64,000 nucleotides of DNA from assembly GCA_965198995.1 (NCBI GenBank), contig CBDAQG010000002.1, positions 2,542,001 through 2,606,000 on the forward strand, given 5' to 3'. Positions 33,786 through 42,936 of this stretch are shown here, in pieces. This stretch comes from CAXMMR01 sp965198995 (lineage in GTDB: Bacteria > Pseudomonadota > Alphaproteobacteria > Acetobacterales > Acetobacteraceae). Every line of letters begins with the position of its first letter. The stretch's first letter is position 1. The notes beneath the pieces were generated by a model. That model had not been told where the DNA came from. It did not search any database and worked only from the letters and a program-made list of their open reading frames with translations. Position numbers and translations under genes: made by a program.

Positions 33786-35243
33786 ATGCTGGATACGGCA
33801 CGGCTGTCCGCCAACAGCGGCGAGGTTGCCGCTGCGGCCATTGATACGGCCTTGGCCCTGGAGGCGCGCGGCATCACCGCCGACAGCCGGCAGGTCGGGC
33901 CCGGCTGGGTGTTCGCCGCCCTGCCTGGGGCGCGCGCCGACGGGCGCGCCTTCATCGGGGAGGCGGTGTCGCGCGGCGCCATCGCGGTGCTGGCGCCGAC
34001 CGGCACCGCCTGGCCGGCGGGCGTGCCGCCGCGGGCGCTGATCGAGGACGGCGAGCCGCGCCGGGCGCTCGCACGGCTTGCCGCGCTGCATGCCGGCCGA
34101 CAGCCCGGCCACGTCGTCGCCGTGACGGGCACCAATGGCAAGACCAGCACCGTCGAGTTCCTGCGCCAGCTCTGGGCCGACGCGCGGCTGCCGGCGGCGA
34201 GCCTCGGCACGCTCGGGCTCGTGGCACCCGGCGAGCCGGGCGGTGCCGGTCTCACCACCCCCGACCCGGTGGCGCTGGCCGACACGATGGCCCGGCTGGC
34301 GCGGGCCGGCATCGACCACGCCGCGATCGAGGCCTCGTCGCACGGGCTTGACCAGTTCCGGCTGGACGGGCTGCGGCTGGCGGCGGCGGGGTTTTCGAAC
34401 TTTACCCGCGACCACCTCGACTATCACGGCAGCGAGGCGGCCTACCGGGCGGCCAAGCTGCGGCTGTTCGCCGAGCTGCTCGCGCCGGGCGCGGCGGCGG
34501 TTGTCAATGCCGACATGGACGCCACAACGTTGGCGGCACTGCGCGGCATCGCCCACTCCCGCCGGCTCGACCTGCGCCTGGTCGGCGAGCGCGGCGAGAT
34601 GCTGCGCCTGGTTGATGCGCGGCCCCGTCCGGACGGCCAGACGCTGCAGCTTGCGGCCGGCGGCGCGATGCGCACGATCGAGGTCGCCCTGCCCGGCCGC
34701 TTCCAGGCGGACAACCTGCTGCTCGCCGCCGGGCTTGCGATTGCGACCGGGCTGCCCGACGCGCTCGACCGGCTGGGTCGGCTCACCGGCGTGCGGGGGC
34801 GGATGGAGCTGGCGCTGCGGCTGGCCAATGGGGCGGCCGCCTACGTGGACTACGCCCATACGCCGGACGCGCTGGAGCGACTGCTCTCGGCGCTGCGGCC
34901 GCACGCGACCGGCAAGCTGGTGTGCGTCTTCGGCGCCGGCGGCGACCGTGACGCCGGCAAGCGGCCGTTGATGGGCGCTGCCGTCGCGCGGCACGCCGAC
35001 CTTGCCGTCGTCACCGATGACAACCCGCGTGGCGAGGATCCGGCGGCGATCCGTCGCGCCGTGCTGGCCGGCATCGACGCGCACGAGGTCGGCGACCGGC
35101 GGGCGGCGATTGCCGCTGGCTTGGCCGCACTCGGGCCGGGAGACGTGCTGGTGGTGGCGGGCAAGGGGCACGAGCAGGGGCAGACGATCGCCGGCGTCAC
35201 GCTGCCGTTTGACGACGTCGCCGTCGTGCGGTCGCTCGCATGA
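33786..35243 (+). CDS. murE: UDP-MurNAc-L-Ala-D-Glu:meso-diaminopimelate ligase
   Basis: Adds meso-diaminopimelate to UDP-MurNAc-L-Ala-D-Glu in the cytoplasm. The 485-residue protein has ITADSRQVGPGWVFAAL, the ATP loop VTGTNGKTSTVEFL, SSHGLDQFRLDG, NFTRDHLDYHGS, YAHTPDALE and DDNPRGEDP. The DNPR motif is the known marker for diaminopimelate rather than lysine specificity. ATG 33786 follows the ftsI stop by one base. Confidence 0.97.
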   Translation: MLDTARLSANSGEVAAAAIDTALALEARGITADSRQVGPGWVFAALPGARADGRAFIGEAVSRGAIAVLAPTGTAWPAGVPPRALIEDGEPRRALARLAALHAGRQPGHVVAVTGTNGKTSTVEFLRQLWADARLPAASLGTLGLVAPGEPGGAGLTTPDPVALADTMARLARAGIDHAAIEASSHGLDQFRLDGLRLAAAGFSNFTRDHLDYHGSEAAYRAAKLRLFAELLAPGAAAVVNADMDATTLAALRGIAHSRRLDLRLVGERGEMLRLVDARPRPDGQTLQLAAGGAMRTIEVALPGRFQADNLLLAAGLAIATGLPDALDRLGRLTGVRGRMELALRLANGAAAYVDYAHTPDALERLLSALRPHATGKLVCVFGAGGDRDAGKRPLMGAAVARHADLAVVTDDNPRGEDPAAIRRAVLAGIDAHEVGDRRAAIAAGLAALGPGDVLVVAGKGHEQGQTIAGVTLPFDDVAVVRSLA

Positions 35244-35251
35244 GGGGTGAA

Positions 35252-35408
35252 GGAAGGCCGGGGTTTTGCCCAAGACCCAGCCAAGGCCGCCGGCCTTTGA
35301 AAACCGCTCTGCTCAATGATGCGGGTCCGGGGGCGCCGCCCCCAGCGTCGGGACCCATCGCACCCGTGCGATGGGCGCCCGGTCCAGGGCAGAGCCCTGG
35401 CCTTCCTT
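35252..35408. repeat. Family A repeat between murE and murF
   Basis: Inserted in an otherwise overlapping run of genes. Modules: GGCCGCCGGCC, GGGGGCGCCGCCCCC, then the variable hairpin CCCATCGCAC-CC-GTGCGATGGG, then GGTCCAGGGCAGAGCCCTGG and CCTTCCTTC, which runs straight into the murF ATG at 35410. Confidence 0.8.
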
Positions 35409-35409
35409 C

Positions 35410-36786
35410 ATGACCGCCCTCTGGACCTCCGACGCCCTGGAAGCGGCAACCGGTGGCGTGATGACGCACCCGTTCCACGCCAGCGGCGTCTCAATCGACA
35501 CCCGCACGCTGCGCTCTGGCGACCTTTTCGTCGCCCTCGTCGGCGAGCACGGCGACGGCCACGACCATCTCGCAGCCGCGTTTGCCGCCGGGGCCGGCGG
35601 CGCGGTGGTGCATCGTCACGACGCGATCGCCGCCCACCACGTGCCGGACGGCGCCGGGCTGCTGATCGTCAACGACACGCGGCAGGCGCTGACTTCGCTC
35701 GGCGCCTATGGCCGCGGGCGCTTTACCGGCTCGGTGATCGCGGTGACCGGCTCGGTCGGCAAGACCTCGACCAAGGAGATGCTGCGCCTGATCCTGGCCG
35801 AAAGCGGCCGCGTCGAGGCGGCGGCGGCCTCCTACAACAATCATTGGGGCGTGCCGCTGACGCTGGCGCGGCTGGATCCGGACGCGGACTACGCGGTGGT
35901 CGAGATCGGCATGAACCATCCGGGCGAGATCGGTCCGCTGGCGCGCCTGGCTTTGCCCGACGTGGCCATCGTCACGGCGATCGCGGCGGCGCATATCGGC
36001 CATCTTGGCAGCCTCGAGGCCATTGCCGACGAGAAGGCGGCGATCATCGACGGCGTGGCTCAGGGCGGCCACGCGGTGCTGCCGGCCGGGCCGCATCTGG
36101 CGCGGCTGATGGCGCGCGCGCATGGCTTGCACTGCGTCGTGGTCGGCGAGGCCGAGGGGGACAGCCGGCTGCTGGCCGCGACCCAGCTCGAGCCGGGTGG
36201 CAGCGGCGTCACCGCGACCATCCTGGGCCAGCCGATCCGCTTCTGGCTCGCCGTGCCGGGGACGCACATGGTCGCCAACGCGCTCGCCGCACTGACCGCC
36301 GCGGTGCTGGTGGGGGCGCCGCTGGCGCCGGCCGCGGCGAGGCTCGCGAGCTTTGCCGGCCTTGCCGGACGCGGCGAGCAGCGGCCGCTGCTGGACGGCG
36401 CCGCCCGGTTGCTTGACGAAAGCTACAACGCCTCGGGCGCCTCGGTGCGGGCCGCGCTGGCGGTCCTGCGGCTGCTGCCCGCGGGCCGTCGCGTCGCCGT
36501 GCTGGGCGACATGCGCGAGCTCGGCGAGCACGCGACCGCCGAGCACCGCGAGCTTGCTGAGCCGGTCGCGGCAAACGCCGACCTGCTCTACGCCTGCGGC
36601 GAGCACATGCAGGCGCTGTTCGAGGCGGTGCCGGAGCGCTGCCGCGGCGCCTGGCAGGAGAGCGCCGAGCTGCTGGCGCCGATCGTCGCCGACGCGCTCG
36701 CGCCGGGCGACGCGGTGCTGGTCAAGGGCAGTCTGGGTAGCCGGATGCGCGTTGTCGTGGCCGCCCTCGAAGCCAAGGCGGCCTGA
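35410..36786 (+). CDS. murF: UDP-MurNAc-tripeptide:D-alanyl-D-alanine ligase
   Basis: Adds D-Ala-D-Ala to UDP-MurNAc-tripeptide. The 458-residue protein has SIDTRTLRSGDLFVALVGE, the ATP loop VTGSVGKTSTKEML, NNHWGVPLTLARL, EIGMNHPGEIGPLARLALP, GTHMVANALAALTAA, DESYNASGASVRAAL and GDMRELG. Start ATG 35410 (MTALWTSDALEAATGG) is conserved-looking, but the bases upstream are the pyrimidine-rich repeat end CCTTCCTTC, so there is no Shine-Dalgarno site. The 166-bp repeat spacer breaks coupling with murE. Confidence 0.96.
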   Translation: MTALWTSDALEAATGGVMTHPFHASGVSIDTRTLRSGDLFVALVGEHGDGHDHLAAAFAAGAGGAVVHRHDAIAAHHVPDGAGLLIVNDTRQALTSLGAYGRGRFTGSVIAVTGSVGKTSTKEMLRLILAESGRVEAAAASYNNHWGVPLTLARLDPDADYAVVEIGMNHPGEIGPLARLALPDVAIVTAIAAAHIGHLGSLEAIADEKAAIIDGVAQGGHAVLPAGPHLARLMARAHGLHCVVVGEAEGDSRLLAATQLEPGGSGVTATILGQPIRFWLAVPGTHMVANALAALTAAVLVGAPLAPAAARLASFAGLAGRGEQRPLLDGAARLLDESYNASGASVRAALAVLRLLPAGRRVAVLGDMRELGEHATAEHRELAEPVAANADLLYACGEHMQALFEAVPERCRGAWQESAELLAPIVADALAPGDAVLVKGSLGSRMRVVVAALEAKAA

Positions 36787-36787
36787 G

Positions 36788-37876
36788 ATGCTCTACGATC
36801 TGAGCCGGCCACTCGCCGAGCATTTCTTCCTGTTTAACCTGTTCCGCTACATCAGCTTCCGCTCGGGGGCGGCCTGCCTCACCGCGCTCATGGTGAGCTT
36901 TGCGCTCGGCAGCCCGGTGATCGCCTGGCTGAAATCGGTGCAGCGCGGCGGCCAGCCGATCCGACTGGACGGCCCGGAGCGCCATCTGCTCGAGAAGAAG
37001 GGCACGCCGACAATGGGCGGAGTGCTGATCTTGCTCGCCCTGACCGCCTCCACCCTGCTGTGGGGCGACTTGCGCAACGGCTACGTCTGGGCGGTGCTGC
37101 TCTGCACCCTCGGCTACGGTGCGATCGGCTTCGTCGACGATTTCCTCAAGCTGTCGCGACGCAACACGAAGGGCGTCTCGGCGCGCGGCAAGCTGGTGGT
37201 GCAGGTGGCGATCGGGCTTGGCGTCGCCGCCTGGATCGACAGCCTGACCGGCGGCCGGCTCGGCACCTCGCTCACGGTGCCGATCTTCAAGGAGGTGCTG
37301 ATCCCGTTCGCGGCGGCGTTTCCGCTGGTCGGCATGCTGGTGATGCTGGGTGCGAGCAACGCGGTGAACCTGACCGATGGGCTCGACGGCCTGGCGATCG
37401 TGCCGACGATCATCGCCGCGGGGGTATTCGCGCTGATCGCCTACCTGGTCGGCAACCGCATCTTCGCGGATTACCTGCAGCTACACGGCGTGCCGGGCAC
37501 GGGTGAGCTGTGCGTGTTCCTGTCGGCACTGATCGGCGCCGGGCTGGGGTTCCTGTGGTTCAACGCCCCGCCGGCAGCGGTGTTCATGGGCGACACCGGC
37601 TCGCTCGCACTCGGCGGCGCGCTCGGCGCGGTGGCGGTCGCGACCAAGCACGAGGTCGTCCTATTCATCGTCGGCGGGTTGTTCGTCGTCGAAACGGTGT
37701 CTGTCATCATCCAGGTGTTCTGGTTCAAGCGCACCGGCCGCCGAGTGTTCCTGATGGCACCGTTGCATCACCATTACGAAAAAAAAGGCTGGTCCGAGCC
37801 GACGATCGTCATTCGGTTCTGGATCATCTCCATGATCCTGGCGCTGTGCGGCCTGGCGACGTTGAAGATCCGATGA
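36788..37876 (+). CDS. mraY: Phospho-MurNAc-pentapeptide transferase
   Basis: Integral membrane enzyme that makes lipid I from UDP-MurNAc-pentapeptide and undecaprenyl phosphate. The 362-residue protein has about ten hydrophobic segments and the family motifs KKGTPTMGGVLIL, GFVDDFLKLSRRNTKG (Asp pair), NLTDGLDGLA, FMGDTGSLALGG and MAPLHHHYEKKGWSEPTIVIRFW. Starts one base after the murF stop and overlaps murD by ATGA. Confidence 0.98.
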   Translation: MLYDLSRPLAEHFFLFNLFRYISFRSGAACLTALMVSFALGSPVIAWLKSVQRGGQPIRLDGPERHLLEKKGTPTMGGVLILLALTASTLLWGDLRNGYVWAVLLCTLGYGAIGFVDDFLKLSRRNTKGVSARGKLVVQVAIGLGVAAWIDSLTGGRLGTSLTVPIFKEVLIPFAAAFPLVGMLVMLGASNAVNLTDGLDGLAIVPTIIAAGVFALIAYLVGNRIFADYLQLHGVPGTGELCVFLSALIGAGLGFLWFNAPPAAVFMGDTGSLALGGALGAVAVATKHEVVLFIVGGLFVVETVSVIIQVFWFKRTGRRVFLMAPLHHHYEKKGWSEPTIVIRFWIISMILALCGLATLKIR

Positions 37877-39240
37877 GCTCGGCAGGCGCCTTTCCGGGCA
37901 CGATCTTCGCCGGTCGGCGCTTCGCCGTTGTCGGCCTTGGCCGCAACGGCCTGCCGGCAGCCCGCGCGCTCGGCGCGATGGGCGCGAGCGTCATCTGCTG
38001 GGATGACGGCAAGGCGGCGCGTGCGGCCGCGATGGCGGCGGGGCTGACCGTCGCCGAGCCGGCGATCGCCGGGTGCGACGCGTTGGTTCTGTCGCCGGGC
38101 ATTCCCCACCGCCTGCCGGCGCCGCACCCGCTCGCCGTCGAGGCGCTGGCGGCCGGCGTGCCGATCCTGAGCGACGCCGAGCTGCTGTATCAAGCGGTGC
38201 GCGCTGCCGGCTCGCAGGCGCGCTTCGTCGGCATCACTGGCACCAACGGCAAGTCGACGACCACCGCGTTGCTCGCCGACATCCTCGCCAGCGCCGGCAT
38301 CCCGGTTGCCGCGGGCGGCAATCTCGGACCGGCTGCCACTGCCCTGCCGTTGCTCGGCGACGACGGCATCTACGTGCTGGAGATGTCGAGCTACATGTTG
38401 GAGAGACTCGCCACCCTCCGCTTTGATGCGGCGGTGATGCTCAACCTCAGCGCCGACCATATCGATCGCCATGGCGATATGGCCGGTTACGAGCAGGCCA
38501 AACGCGCCATTTTCGATCGCCAGACTGAGGCTGACTTCGCCGTCGTCGGCGCCGATGACGCGGCAAGCCTGGCGTTGGCCGCCCGCCTGCCGCGGGTGCC
38601 GCGCCTGATCTCGGCCGAGCGGGTGCTCGTCGGCGGCAGCGCCTTCGACATGAGTGCCGCGACCGCCCTGCCCGGCGCGCACAACGCTCAGAATGCCGCC
38701 GCCGCAGCAGCAGTCGCCGGCTTTCTCGGCGTCGACGCCGCTGCGATCCGTGCCGGCATCGTCGGCTTTCCCGGCCTGCCGCATCGCCAGTCGCTGATCG
38801 CCACGGTCGGCGGCGTCAACTTCGTCAATGACAGCAAGGCGACGAACGCCGATGCGACGGCTCGCGCGCTGGGCTGCTACGATGCGCAGGTCTGGATTGC
38901 CGGCGGGATCGGCAAGGCCGGCGGCATCGCCGCGCTGGCGCCGCTGTTCGGGCGCATTGCGCGGGCGCTGCTGATCGGCCGCGACGCGCCGCTCTTCGCG
39001 GCGACGCTGGCCGAGCACGGCGTGCCGCACGAGGTGGTCGGCACGCTTGAGCGCGCCGTGCCGCTGGCGTTCGACGCCGCGCGGGACAGTCGCGTGCCGA
39101 CGGTGCTGTTGTCGCCGGCAGCGGCCAGCTTCGATCAATTCAGCGGCTTTGAGGCGCGCGGCGAGCGCTTTGCCGAGCTCGTCCGCGCGCTCGCCGCAAC
39201 GTCGCGGGTGGGACCTGAGCCACGGGAGCACGCCGCCTGA
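37873..39240 (+). CDS. murD: UDP-MurNAc-L-alanine:D-glutamate ligase
   Basis: Adds D-glutamate to UDP-MurNAc-L-Ala. The 455-residue protein has the Rossmann start FAVVGLGRNGLPAARAL, LVLSPGIPH, the ATP loop ITGTNGKSTTTALL, EMSSYMLERL, NLSADHIDRHGDMAGYEQAK, NDSKATNADATARAL and LLSPAAASFDQFSGFEARGE. Overlaps mraY (ATGA) and ftsW (TGATG). Confidence 0.97.
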   Translation: MSSAGAFPGTIFAGRRFAVVGLGRNGLPAARALGAMGASVICWDDGKAARAAAMAAGLTVAEPAIAGCDALVLSPGIPHRLPAPHPLAVEALAAGVPILSDAELLYQAVRAAGSQARFVGITGTNGKSTTTALLADILASAGIPVAAGGNLGPAATALPLLGDDGIYVLEMSSYMLERLATLRFDAAVMLNLSADHIDRHGDMAGYEQAKRAIFDRQTEADFAVVGADDAASLALAARLPRVPRLISAERVLVGGSAFDMSAATALPGAHNAQNAAAAAAVAGFLGVDAAAIRAGIVGFPGLPHRQSLIATVGGVNFVNDSKATNADATARALGCYDAQVWIAGGIGKAGGIAALAPLFGRIARALLIGRDAPLFAATLAEHGVPHEVVGTLERAVPLAFDAARDSRVPTVLLSPAAASFDQFSGFEARGERFAELVRALAATSRVGPEPREHAA

Positions 39241-40373
39241 TGCCCGCCCTCTCACGCGCCGACACCTCGATCCTGGGCCGCTGGTGGTGGACGGTGGACC
39301 GTTGGACGCTGTTCGCCATCGCCACCCTGATCGGCTTCGGCTACGTGCTCATGCTGGCGGCGAGCCCCGCCGTGGCCGAGCGCATCGGTCAGTCGCGCGA
39401 CCTGTTCATCGGCAAGCAGGTGGTGTTCCTGGCGTTGGCCGGGTTGATCGTCGTCGGCGTGTCGCTGCTCGGCCCGCGCGGCGTGCGCCGGGTCGGGCTG
39501 GTGGGCTGCGTTATTGCGATGATGCTGACGGCGCTGACGCTGGTGCACGGCGTGGAGATCAAGGGCGCGCGGCGCTGGATCGCGTTGCCGGGCATGTCGA
39601 TCCAGCCGAGCGAGTTCCTCAAACCGTGCTTTGCCGTGGTGACGGCCTGGCTGGTGAGCGAGGGGCGGCGCACGCGCGGCTTTCCCGGCACCGCGATCGC
39701 CTTTGCCATGTTCGGGCTGATCGTGCTGCTGCTGAAGTCACAGCCCGACATCGGCATGCTCAGCGTCATCACCGCGGTGTTCTTCGCCCAGCTCTTCGTC
39801 GGCGGAATGAATGTCGGGCTGGTCGGCATCGCGCTCGCCGCCATGGGCGGGGCGGGTGTGGCCGCCTACACGCTGTTCCCGCACGTGCGCAGCCGCGTCA
39901 CCCGTTTCCTGCATCCCGAACAGGGCGATCACTACCAGGTCGACACGGCGCTGCAGGCGTTCGGCAATGGCGGGCTGCTTGGCCGCGGCCCCGGCGAGGG
40001 GCGGGTCAAGGACCTGCTGCCGGATGCGCATGCGGACTTCGTCTTCGCCGTCGCCGGCGAGGAGTTCGGCTTCCTTGTCTGCCTGCTGATCCTCGGCATC
40101 TTCGCCTTCATCGTGCTGCGCGGGCTGCTGCGGCTGCTTGCCGAGACCGACGAGTTCATCATCCTGGCGGCTTCGGGGCTGGTCACCGGCTTTGGCTTGC
40201 AGGCCTTCGTGAACATGGCCTCCTCGCTGCACCTCATCCCGACCAAGGGGATGACGCTGCCGTTCATCTCCTATGGCGGCTCGTCGGCGATGTCGGTGGC
40301 GCTCGGCATGGGCATGCTGCTGGCACTCACCCGCCGCCGCACCCAGGTCGACCGGCTGGTGGAGCGGGCATGA
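39240..40373 (+). CDS. ftsW: Septal peptidoglycan glycosyltransferase (SEDS family)
   Basis: Polymerises lipid II glycan at the septum together with FtsI. The 377-residue polytopic protein has the SEDS motifs GARRWIALPGMSIQPSEFLK, KSQPDIGMLSVI, DHYQVDTALQAFGNGGLLGRGPGEG, LPDAHADFVFAVAGEEFGF and FVNMASSLHLIPTKGMTLPFISYGGSS. Overlaps murD by TGATG and murG by ATGA. Confidence 0.97.
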   Translation: MPALSRADTSILGRWWWTVDRWTLFAIATLIGFGYVLMLAASPAVAERIGQSRDLFIGKQVVFLALAGLIVVGVSLLGPRGVRRVGLVGCVIAMMLTALTLVHGVEIKGARRWIALPGMSIQPSEFLKPCFAVVTAWLVSEGRRTRGFPGTAIAFAMFGLIVLLLKSQPDIGMLSVITAVFFAQLFVGGMNVGLVGIALAAMGGAGVAAYTLFPHVRSRVTRFLHPEQGDHYQVDTALQAFGNGGLLGRGPGEGRVKDLLPDAHADFVFAVAGEEFGFLVCLLILGIFAFIVLRGLLRLLAETDEFIILAASGLVTGFGLQAFVNMASSLHLIPTKGMTLPFISYGGSSAMSVALGMGMLLALTRRRTQVDRLVERA

Positions 40374-41503
40374 GGGGACCGGCGGTGCGCCCGATCGTGA
40401 TCGCCGCCGGCGGCACGGGCGGGCATCTGTTTCCGGCCGAGGCGCTCGCGGCGGCGCTGGTGGCGCGTGGCCGGCGCGTCGTGCTGATGACCGACGCGCG
40501 CACCGCCGGCCGAGCGGGCGCGGCCTTCGAGGGTCGGGAGCGGCTGGTGATCAGCGGCGCCGGGATCGCCGGACGCGGGGTGCGGCGCGGTCTGGCGGCG
40601 GTGGCGGCGCTGGCGGCGGGCACGCTGCAGGCGCGACGGGCATTTGAGGGACTGAACGCCGCGGCGGTGGTCGGCTTCGGCGGCTACCCGTCGGTGGCGC
40701 CGGTGCTGGCGGCGGCGACGCTGGCACGGCCGCGGCGGCCGGCGGTGCTGCTGCACGAGCAGAACGCGGTGCTCGGCCGCGCCAACCGCTTCCTCGCCCG
40801 CCGCGCCGACGTGCTCGCACTCGGCTTCGCCGACACCGCGCGGGTGCCGGCCGGTGTTGCGACCGTCGTCACCGGCAACCCGGTGCGACCGGCGATCCTG
40901 GCGGCGGCGGCCGGTGCAACGACGCCGCGTACGCTGCTGGTGCTCGGCGGCTCGCTCGGCGCCCGCGTGTTCAGCGACGTGGTTCCCGAAGCCGTCGCAC
41001 GGCTCGCGCCCGCGCGCCGCGGCGAACTCAGCATCGTGCAGCAGTGCCGCGCCGAGGACATCGAGCGGGTGCGCAGCACCTATGCCGGGCTCGGCGTCGC
41101 GGCCGAGCTGTCGGTGTTCTTTGCCGACGTCGCGAGCCTGCTCGCCGGGGCGCGATTGGTGATTGCTCGGGCCGGCGCCTCCACCGTTGCCGAGCTTGCC
41201 GCGGTGGGTCGCCCCGCCATCCTGGTGCCGCTGCCGCACGCCATCGACGACCACCAGAGCGCCAATGCCCGGGCCCTCGCCGAGGCCGGCGGCGCCACGG
41301 TGATGGCGCAGGTCGGCTTTACGCCCGAGGCGCTGGCGGAGGTTCTGGAACGCCTGCTCGCCGACCCGTCGGCGCTCGACACAATGGCGGCTGCGGCCAT
41401 CCGCGTCGGCCATGGCGAGGCGGCCGCGACCCTCGCCGACCTGGTGGAGCAGCACATGCGCGCCGAGCCGGCGCCGCGCCTGACGTATAGGAGCGACGCA
41501 TGA
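40370..41503 (+). CDS. murG: Lipid II synthase (undecaprenyl-PP-MurNAc-pentapeptide GlcNAc transferase)
   Basis: Adds GlcNAc to lipid I on the inner face of the membrane. The 377-residue protein has the Gly-rich loop AAGGTGGHLFPAEALA, VVGFGGYPS, LLHEQNAVLGRANRFLA, VVTGNPVR, LGGSLGARVFSD, VIARAGASTVAELAAVGRPAILVPLPHAIDDHQ, with the UDP-GlcNAc site in the C-terminal domain. Overlaps both neighbours by ATGA. Confidence 0.97.
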   Translation: MRGPAVRPIVIAAGGTGGHLFPAEALAAALVARGRRVVLMTDARTAGRAGAAFEGRERLVISGAGIAGRGVRRGLAAVAALAAGTLQARRAFEGLNAAAVVGFGGYPSVAPVLAAATLARPRRPAVLLHEQNAVLGRANRFLARRADVLALGFADTARVPAGVATVVTGNPVRPAILAAAAGATTPRTLLVLGGSLGARVFSDVVPEAVARLAPARRGELSIVQQCRAEDIERVRSTYAGLGVAAELSVFFADVASLLAGARLVIARAGASTVAELAAVGRPAILVPLPHAIDDHQSANARALAEAGGATVMAQVGFTPEALAEVLERLLADPSALDTMAAAAIRVGHGEAAATLADLVEQHMRAEPAPRLTYRSDA

Positions 41504-42936
41504 GGGCCCTCCCCCTCACGATCGGCACCATCCACTTCGTCGGCATCGGCGGGATCGGCATGTCGGGCATCGCCGAGGTGCTGCACACGCTCGGCTACAT
41601 GGTGAAGGGCAGCGACGTCGCCGACAACGCCAACGTGAAGCGCCTGCGCGAGAGCGGCCTGCGGATCGCCATCGGCCACGCCGCGGCCAATCTCGGCGAC
41701 GCGCGCGTCGTCGTCGTCTCGACCGCGGTGAAGGCCGACAACCCGGAGGTCGCGGCGGCGCGCGCGCGCCTGATCCCGGTGGTGCGGCGGGCCGAGATGC
41801 TGGCCGAGCTGATGCGGCTGCGCTGGTCGATCGCGATCGGCGGCACCCATGGCAAGACCACCACCACCAGCCTCGTCGCCGCCGTGCTCGAGGCGGCGCG
41901 TCTTGATCCGACGGTGATAAACGGCGGCATCATCGAGGCCTACGGCTCCAACACCCGCCTCGGCGCGGGCGACTGGATGGTGGTGGAGGCGGACGAGAGC
42001 GACGGCTCGTTCCTGCGCCTGCCCGCGGTGATCGCGGTGGTGACCAACATGGACCCCGAGCATCTCGACCACTGGGGCACCGCCGAGCAGATGATGGCCG
42101 GCTACGACCAGTTCGTCGCCAACATCCCGTTCTACGGCTTCGCGGTGCTGTGCATCGACCATCCGGCGGTGCAGCAGATGATCCCCCGCCTCTCCGACCG
42201 CCGCATCATCACCTACGGCTTCTCGCCGCAGGCCGACGTGCGCGCCGAGCGCCTGGTCTCGGACAAGCTCGGCGCCACCTTCGAGGTCGCGATCACCGAC
42301 CGGGCGCGCAACCGCTCGCGCCGGATGGGCCCGTTCCGCCTGCCGATGCTGGGCAGCCACAACGTGCTGAACGCGCTGGCGGCGGTGGCCGTCGGCGTCG
42401 AGATGGAGATCGACGACGCGACGCTGCGCTCAGCCTTCGCCTCGTTCCGGGGCGTCAAGCGCCGCTTCACCAAGACCGGCGAGGCCGGCGGCATTACCGT
42501 GATCGACGATTACGGCCACCATCCGGTGGAGATCGCCGCGGTGCTGAAGGCGGCGCGGCAGGCGGGGGCGAAGAACGTCGTCGCGGTGGTGCAGCCGCAT
42601 CGCTACTCGCGCCTGCAGACCCTGTTCGTCGAGTTCTGCACCTGCATGAACGACGCCGGGACGGTGATCGTCGCCGACGTCTATGCCGCCGGCGAGACGC
42701 CGATCCCGGGGGTGGATCGCGACGCGCTGGTCGACGGGCTGCGCGCCTCCGGCCATCGCAGCGTGGTGCCGCTGCCGGGTGCGGCGCACCTGGCCGAAAT
42801 GGTGCACGCGATCGCCCGGCCCGGCGACTTCGTGATCTGCCTCGGCGCCGGCAACATCACCGCCTGGGCGCAAACCCTGCCGGCCGAGCTCGCCAAGCTG
42901 CAGGCCTCCGGCCGACGCCTGCCGGGTGCGGCATGA
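41500..42936 (+). CDS. murC: UDP-MurNAc:L-alanine ligase
   Basis: Adds L-Ala to UDP-MurNAc, the first peptide step of murein synthesis. The 478-residue protein has IHFVGIGGIGMSGIAEVL, GSDVADNANVKRL, the ATP loop GGTHGKTTTTSL, NMDPEHLDHWG, VIDDYGHHPVEIAAVLKAAR and VQPHRYSRLQTLF. The His of THGKT and YGHHPVE fit MurC rather than MurD, MurE or MurF. Overlaps murG and murB by ATGA. Confidence 0.98.
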   Translation: MRALPLTIGTIHFVGIGGIGMSGIAEVLHTLGYMVKGSDVADNANVKRLRESGLRIAIGHAAANLGDARVVVVSTAVKADNPEVAAARARLIPVVRRAEMLAELMRLRWSIAIGGTHGKTTTTSLVAAVLEAARLDPTVINGGIIEAYGSNTRLGAGDWMVVEADESDGSFLRLPAVIAVVTNMDPEHLDHWGTAEQMMAGYDQFVANIPFYGFAVLCIDHPAVQQMIPRLSDRRIITYGFSPQADVRAERLVSDKLGATFEVAITDRARNRSRRMGPFRLPMLGSHNVLNALAAVAVGVEMEIDDATLRSAFASFRGVKRRFTKTGEAGGITVIDDYGHHPVEIAAVLKAARQAGAKNVVAVVQPHRYSRLQTLFVEFCTCMNDAGTVIVADVYAAGETPIPGVDRDALVDGLRASGHRSVVPLPGAAHLAEMVHAIARPGDFVICLGAGNITAWAQTLPAELAKLQASGRRLPGAA

